DNA of 24,307 nucleotides, taken from Plakobranchus ocellatus (taxonomy: Eukaryota; Mollusca; Gastropoda; Plakobranchidae). The stretch spans positions 57,901 through 82,207 of the forward strand of contig BLXT01001518.1 of NCBI GenBank assembly GCA_019648995.1, given 5' to 3'. The first letter of the stretch is position 1; the number at the start of each line of letters is the position of its first letter. The translations under genes and the position numbers were made by a program. This document shows positions 19,730 through 24,307 of this stretch, one piece after another. Under the pieces are notes generated by a model. It made no database searches. It had not been told where the DNA came from and was given only the letters and a program-made list of their open reading frames with translations.

Positions 19730-20460
19730 TTCATCTGCCGTGCACGCTTTTTATTCCGGCTGGAGACTGCTCAAGCGCGTACAAAGTAACCTAATTTTGC
19801 ACCTCTCATATCAAACAAACTTTTTTTTCAACCTTCTCTTTGGTCCGAGCCACTCCCTGATATCCCGCTAGAGGAATATCATGGCATAAGGATACTATCT
19901 CTCGTTGGTATACTTTTGGTACTTGCAATTTTTCACCGGATTCGTCTCTCCGATAAACAAGACCTTCCCTAATTGCGATTATTTCTTTGTTTAATTAGTT
20001 TCTTCGCAACCGGACTGGCCAAGGCTAACTCTGCTTGCGTGCCGTCAGTTCCACGTTCCAGCCACGAGTATAAGAGTGCAATATCTGGGTCCTGTTTTTG
20101 GCTGGCGGAAATCTCTGTTCCTGCTTTTCCCGCAATCCAGGAATCTACTTGGCTGTGGTTGCCGATATATTGTATCTTCTTCTCCAAGTTCTTCTGAGCT
20201 AAAGGAATAGCATAGCCCACTTCCTCGAAAAAGTTGCCTTATCTCTCATTCGCCGTATGACAATATTTACAACCCATACATGTTAAGAGGTCTAATATAT
20301 TTCTACATACTCCGCTCTCCGGAATCCGTGATAATGCGTCTGCATTTTATGCTCCTTGCCAGGCCGATACAGAATTTTCATGTCGAGCTGACTCAACATT
20401 TCTAGTCACCGAGCAATCTGCCCTTGCGGTTCTTTAAAGCGCATTCAACACACCAAGCTG
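19730..20460 (-). pseudogene. Integrase zinc domain and RNase H tail, copy B, zinc ligands lost
   Basis: It aligns with 9715-10490. The tether frame 19969-20220 is open for 83 codons (D-S-W-I-A-G-K-A-G-T-E-I-S-A-S-Q-K-Q-D). The zinc domain reads L-C-H-D-I-P-L-A-G-Y-Q-G-V-A-R-T: the second His is Tyr. The two cysteines are a stop and a serine near 19770. The RNase H tail at 20340-20460 has F-K-E-P-Q-G-Q-I-A. It is clearly inactive. Confidence 0.75.
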
Positions 20461-20800
20461 GCGAGATCCGTCCTAAATCCGAATTTCCTCCCCAACAGAT
20501 ATACCCATTATTGTCGCCTAAACCGGACTATAGCTAATATCTCCCGGCGGGTAGTACAGTATCGTCGCTGTTCAGGCGTGAGTCAAAGGCTCCCATATGC
20601 GATTACCTTTTCTTCACTCTCTTGAAAGTGCAGCAATTTTGTCGCTACTGCCACACCCGAGGCGTCCCTGTCTAGGGTGAAATAATCCGTTTTGGTTGAT
20701 ATGCCTAGAACCGGGGGTTGACTTAATTTTTCTCTTGGGGTTATAATTGCCAGTTGCTGATCTCTCCCCAACTACACTCTTTTGTACCGGCTACATTGTA
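20461..20800 (-). pseudogene. Gypsy RNase H, copy B
   Basis: The frame 20583-20771 gives L-S-Q-P-P-V-L-G-I-S-T-K-T-D-Y-F-T-L-D, then R-D-A-S-G-V-A-V-A and E-S-E-E-K-V-I-A-Y-G-S. The usual L-D-T-D-A-S is L-D-R-D-A-S (20661-20675), so the catalytic Asp before Ala-Ser remains. Downstream, Y-S-P-E-Q-R-R-Y is readable with an early stop. RNase H removes RNA from the first cDNA strand. Confidence 0.75.
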
Positions 20801-21640
20801 TAGCGGATCTGCAATTTCCCAGAATTTTGGAATGAACCGCCGATGATAGTTAGTTAACCCCCAAAACCGTAGAACTTCCTTTGCATTTTGAGGCTGTGGC
20901 CACTTCTGATTTATTCATTTCCACGCCATTTTGGCTTCCCAGGAATGGTACCCCCCTTTTTTTAATAATTCGGATTTCCTCAGTTTTAGCTTTAACTTAA
21001 TAAAGATGGTCCTCAAATGATTTGCCCAAAACGCATATACCATCTAAGAAAGGTAATACCATCTTCCAAGTGAGCCCTCAAAGAAGAAAACTTATAGCCC
21101 TATAATAGGTCGCTGGGCTGTTACAAAGTCCGAACGGCATCTTGGTGAATTCAAAGAGACCGTTTTTTGTCAGGAAGGCAGATTTTTTCCTAGCGCTCTC
21201 ATCTGAGTGAATTTGCCATTATGCGGAATTAGCATCCAATTTACTGAACCAGCAGTTATCGCCTAATACCTCGATGCAATCTTCAATAAGTGGTCGCGGG
21301 AAAACGTCCTTCTTTGTTACCCTGTTTAAAGCACGGTAATCCACACACCATAGACCCGTTCCATCGCGTTTACGAATGAGTACTAGTGCTGCCGCCCAAT
21401 CCGATATCGAAGGCTGAATAACACCTGCTGCCAACATTTTCATCTGCTCTTCCGCGAAATGTATAGGAGTTCGCTAATATTTTGTTTAATAGGCGTCACA
21501 TCCCCGGTGTCGATTGTTTGCGATACCGCCGTGACATTACCCAAATCTAAAACCGATTTCGCAAAAACACCCGAATATTGTTCCAAGAGAATTTTCCAGA
21601 CGGGTATATTGTGAGGCTTCCAGCTCAGAGCAAGCCGTTT
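20800..21640 (-). pseudogene. Gypsy reverse transcriptase, copy B
   Basis: The frame 21219-21443 holds G-V-I-Q-P-S-I-S-D-W-A-A-A-L-V-L-I-R-K-R-D, then C-V-D-Y-R-A-L-N-R-V-T-K-K-D-V-F and W-F-S-K-L-D-A-N-S-A with the motif A Asp near 21231. Next come L-F-E-F-T-K-M-P-F-G-L-C-N-S-P-A-T (about 21110-21180), the template-grip motif, and F-L-D-G at 21040-21051 where the family has YLDD: the second catalytic Asp is Gly. The connection domain (L-T-N-Y-H-R-R-F-I-P-K-F) lies near 20830-20870. Several stops interrupt it. Unlike 3022-3882 the palm is complete in length. Confidence 0.85.
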
Positions 21641-21812
21641 AAAACATGCCTTTCATATGTTCTGGTAATCCCGAAGTACCCGCATGGTGATTTATAACCT
21701 GGCTCCGAGAATCCTCTGTAATTTCTTCACTACTAAAATCCATGATTTGACTCACTGGGGTTACTTTTGCTAATATCGCACCCTCTTTTAGAAGTACGTT
21801 ACGGCTCAGCGC
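21640..21812 (-). pseudogene. Protease-RT linker joined directly to capsid
   Basis: The frame 21639-21869 includes A-I-L-A-K-V-T-P-V-S-Q-I-M-D-F-S-S-E-E and G-L-P-E-H-M, the segment that follows protease in gypsy Pol. It aligns with 714-880. Upstream it passes within about 50 bases into capsid sequence, whereas copy A has ~950 bp of nucleocapsid and protease there. A deletion in copy B is the simplest reading. Confidence 0.7.
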
Positions 21813-22420
21813 TAGTTTCGTCGCGGCACCTTGGAGTCCCGTGAGGCCGCCTCTATGTGTTGCAGCCATTCAATTTTCCAAATACCACTATCGAATGTCA
21901 CGGGTGGCCCTTGTTCATATGCTTTTACCCCGGCTACCCGGTCCCTGCAACTTAAACAAAACCTCATGATTACCACCCCCGACATGCCGGCCAATTAGGA
22001 TCCCTTTGGGATGGCCCTTCTTGTTAGGTCCTCTACTCTATCGGCCAATTCATGTAGAGTCTCGAAGGGACCTTACACTGCGTTTTGTAATCGTAAATAG
22101 GCGTCTTCAGACCGAATTTTATCCCCAAACCTTCGAGACATACGCTCCAAAATGTCCTTCCATGCTAAATCGAGATGAGCATCCAGAATATTGACCGCGT
22201 GCATCAATGCCCGTCCTTGCAGTGTGCAAAGCAGTAGTCTTTTTGCTTCATCATCAGACAGTTCTTCCGTGGTTGCGAAAATGTCCAGTTGGAACATAAT
22301 TATAAGCTAGCCAGTTTCATCCCCACTAAATTTAATCGCTTACGGAGATGTGAGCGCCAGTTAATTTATCTATCTGTGGTATCCGAGCGTGAACCGAGTC
22401 CATCGTCATGTGCAAATATT
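21812..22420 (-). pseudogene. Gypsy Gag capsid, copy B
   Basis: The frame 22073-22297 reads M-F-Q-L-D-I-F-A-T-T-E-E-L-S-D-D-E-A-K-R, then L-L-L-C-T-L-Q-G-R-A-L-M-H-A-V, a W-K-D-I-L-E-R-M-S-R-R-F-G-D block and S-E-D-A-Y-L-R-L-Q. It continues in other frames to M-R-F-C-L-S-C-R-D-R-V-A-G (21812-21994), the C-terminal capsid piece. Upstream, R-I-P-Q-I-D-K-L-T-G near 22380 looks like the start of the capsid fold. Stops near 22320-22350 cut it off. Only the last part of the usual capsid-to-protease interval is missing. Confidence 0.75.
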
Positions 22421-22537
22421 TTTACTCTGGTTTCTTCCCCATAGTTATATCTTTGTTCCGCTTATCCGAGTAGCTCACAGTAAATATACTGGCATGGCGA
22501 TGTCTGCTCCGATTATTCTGTTTGTCCGCATTTCTTT

Positions 22538-22558
22538 CCGTACTCGGTTTTGATACCA
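22538..22558 (-). other. Candidate primer-binding site
   Basis: The minus strand reads TGGTATCAAAACCGAG just upstream of gag. TGG starts a primer site because tRNAs end in CCA, and TGGTATCA-type sites are known in LTR elements. No LTR end (CA) is evident directly before it, so this is tentative. Confidence 0.3.
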
Positions 22559-22747
22559 ATTACCATATCGTCACGTTGCTAACATTTTGGCGTAAGACAT
22601 TTTTGCTAGTCTTGATAATCTAAAAAAGCTGTTTATTCATGAACAAAGTGACTTTATTCCAAACTTGGTGTAGATATCAAATGTAACATTTTGCATATTA
22701 TCCAGTACTGTTTTTCCACGAGACATTAAAACTATGGGATAAAGAGG

Positions 22748-22837
22748 ACTTACGCCATTTTGCAACAAGGCATTATGACTTACGCCATTTTGAACCGGGG
22801 CATTATAACTTGCGCCATTTTGTAAATGACTTAAGCC
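22748..22837. repeat. 30-bp tandem repeat, about three copies
   Basis: Units start ACTTACGCCATTTTG at 22748 and 22778 and ACTTGCGCCATTTTG at 22808; a partial ACTTAAGCC closes the array. It lies upstream of copy B gag, where a 5' LTR would be. Confidence 0.9.
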
Positions 22838-23175
22838 AGAATGTTAGACCATTTGGCACATCTTATTGGTGATTTAAGCTCTTTCACACGTGGCTGCTGT
22901 ACTTTACTTTTGATATTTTATTCACAAATATAACGATTTTATCTGTTTTGAAGGTTATTCTCCCAAAATGTCAATGCACATTTTATTCCTCCTGATTTGT
23001 TTTTGGCAGCGTTTACCGTTTTGTAGACCTTCTGATGGCACGGACAAAGAGCAGTTAAACTTAATTATGAAAAAAAAAATATAAATGAATTTACAACATA
23101 AACTGCTTGTTAAGAAGCACAGTGCAGGTGATAGGCATATCTAGCAGTTTTGCTATTGTACTTTGTATGATGACA
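22838..23175. other. No recognisable gene
   Basis: I see only AT-rich sequence. It could belong to a decayed LTR of copy B, but no partner was found. Confidence 0.5.
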
Positions 23176-23177
23176 TA

Positions 23178-23349
23178 CAGTAGAATCTGTTTAAACCAAA
23201 ACGTTGAGTACCTTCATTTTCACTTCGGTTTATTGGGATGGAGATAAGGAGTTCAAATTGATATAAGGACAATCAATAGATATAAGGACAATCTTTTGAA
23301 TTTGTTTTAAGCAGGCATTTTGGTTTATCATTTTTCGGAGAATTCACTG
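23178..23349. mobile_element. MITE with TA target duplication
   Basis: A 172-bp segment begins CAGTAGAATCTG and ends, on the other strand, CAGTGAATTCTCCG; TA flanks both sides (23176-23177, 23350-23351). The ends are imperfect inverted repeats, and inner AAACCAAAA words also face each other. A 15-bp word, GATATAAGGACAATC, occurs at 23260 and again at 23279. TA duplication and CAGT ends fit pogo/Tigger-type non-autonomous elements. Confidence 0.6.
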
Positions 23350-23351
23350 TA

Positions 23352-23890
23352 TCGGGTTTATGAAATCCATTTAGCTTGCATTGATGCCTTGATTGTGGTA
23401 ATTTCGTATACATGTATTCCATTTAGCCTTCTGCTACAGGATACTATTTTTCTTTTGCATGTTTTTCATTTCGAAGAATTTTGGTTTTGACATCTGTGCC
23501 CATTATGCGCGAATCGTATAAGTTGTCGCATAGTGTGAAATTGCATAACTTCAGCTGATGAATAGAGGGTATGAAAAAACAAACAAAAGGCGCTCCTTAT
23601 CCGATTTCGTTCATGCAAAATTCGTGCGATTCGCGGGAACGAGTGGAGGATATTTCTCACATGTTCTAACTAGTGTCTAAAGATGTAATAGCTATAAAAA
23701 CAAGTAAGTAAATGGAACAAAAGTTTGATTCGAAGAACAGTTAAAGTTGAATTTCCTCCGTTTGGTGCACACATGCACAAAACTAAACACAACAACCTTG
23801 CTCACATAAAGAACAAAACAGAACAGAACAATCAGAAAAATACCCAGAGTGGGTTTTAGGAAATGAATATTTAATAAGTACTATAAGAAC
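23352..23890. other. No recognisable gene
   Basis: Short minus-strand frames (23466-23660, 23783-23974) have no recognisable content; the second overlaps the LINE on the other strand. Confidence 0.5.
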
Positions 23891-23897
23891 AGGCAAT

Positions 23898-24276
23898 AGA
23901 CTATTGAAATGCTGCATTATACTGTACTGCCAACAGACTCTTAAATCTATCATAAATTCAAAACCATGCAGCAAAACTAATCTGTAATAAAAAGAAGAAT
24001 GATCATGTCACATTCCTTCTGAGGTCATTATATTGGCTACCAATGAAAGAAAAAATAGACAATAAGATTCCTATCATAGTCTTTAAAGTTTGAATAATTA
24101 ATAGCCAAACATTTGCAAGTATTTATTTTCCATTGCACTAGAAGTTGCTCATGTCGAAGTGAATGTACATATTTAGAGTTTACAATATTGTTGAACACAT
24201 TTGCAATAATTGTTACCGATGATATGTTCAGCACTTTGAGATTTTTAGTAAGTGGAAAATGCTTTAAAAGTGCAAT

Positions 24277-24307
<31 letters not shown>
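23898..24307 (+). pseudogene. CR1/L2-like LINE 3' end (ORF2 C-terminus and tail)
   Basis: One plus-strand frame reads, with two stops, D-Y-stop-N-A-A-L-Y, N-R-L-L-N, I-Q-N-H-A-A-K-L-I, then D-H-V-T-F-L-L-R-S-L-Y-W-L-P-M-K-E-K-I-D and N-K-I-P-I-I-V-F-K. This matches the post-RT tail of CR1/L2/Rex-type LINE ORF2 (D-Y-C-N, Q-N-A-A-A-R, L-H-W-L-P-V). About 200 bases of 3' UTR follow, with a C-A-C-T-T-T-G-A-G-A word (24232-24241) often seen near LINE 3' ends, then an ATT run. No upstream RT is present, as in a 5'-truncated insertion. It is the only coding relic on the plus strand. Confidence 0.7.
24278..24307. repeat. (ATT)n microsatellite, LINE tail
   Basis: At least ten uninterrupted TAT/ATT units run to the end of the window, directly after the LINE 3' UTR, where such elements carry their reverse-transcription repeat. 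Confidence 0.95.

Larger units (their letters stand above)
16960..22558 (-). mobile_element. Degenerate Ty3/gypsy retrotransposon, copy B (internal region)
   Basis: On the minus strand the order is primer-site-like word, gag, linker, RT, RNase H, integrase, third ORF, purine tract: the order of Ty3/gypsy elements with an extra ORF after pol. Nucleocapsid and protease are missing between gag and linker. Stops and frameshifts occur throughout. I could not find matching LTRs on the two sides by eye, so the limits given are those of the internal region only. Confidence 0.75.

Overview
This is animal nuclear DNA with no intact host gene that I can defend. Coding matches are broken by stops and frameshifts and belong to transposable elements: Ty3/gypsy LTR retrotransposons, a MULE-type DNA transposon, a small TA-flanked MITE, a CR1/L2-like LINE 3' end, and perhaps two relics of hammerhead-bearing (Penelope-like) elements. 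The gag, ORF3 and MULE transposase families resemble, from memory, ones common in marine invertebrates such as molluscs, other lophotrochozoans and cnidarians. A mollusc-like genome is my best guess, at low certainty.

Positions 1-3.9 kb hold minus-strand gypsy debris: an ORF3-like tail (16-712), protease (714-1320), nucleocapsid (1320-1850), capsid (1850-2290), a second capsid end (2290-2760), and a reverse transcriptase/RNase H block (3022-3882). A pair of ~70 bp direct repeats brackets that last block exactly. From 5.1 to 6.15 kb an integrase core (5085-5645) is fused to the Gag N-terminus of a different gypsy lineage (5646-6153), giving an accidental 287-codon chimeric ORF. AT-rich DNA without recognisable genes follows to 9.7 kb. 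An RNase H end plus integrase zinc domain lies at 9715-10490.

Positions 12242-15744 are a MULE-like transposon. Its inverted ends are tandem arrays of a CTCACCGAAACTCTCCGAAA-type repeat, bounded by an imperfect 10-bp duplication, and it carries a degenerate minus-strand transposase that includes a 57-bp minisatellite. A CA/TA microsatellite and a promoter-like stretch (paired CRE-like sites, perfect splice donor) lie between it and the next element.

Positions 17.0-22.5 kb are the most complete gypsy copy (copy B), read on the minus strand as gag, linker, RT, RNase H, integrase, then a third ORF with an Arg/Ser/Pro-rich region, a C2H2-like finger and a charged tail. It lacks nucleocapsid and protease and has lost key residues in RT and in the integrase zinc domain. 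The fragments in the first 10 kb belong to related copies. The right end has a 30-bp tandem repeat, the MITE (23178-23349), the LINE tail (from about 23898, plus strand) and an ATT microsatellite at the window edge.

No novel functional system is demonstrated. The most interesting points are the TIR architecture of the MULE, the exact direct repeats around the RT fragment, the back-to-front block order of the left-hand gypsy pieces, the gag-integrase fusion, the third ORF, and two hammerhead-like relics.
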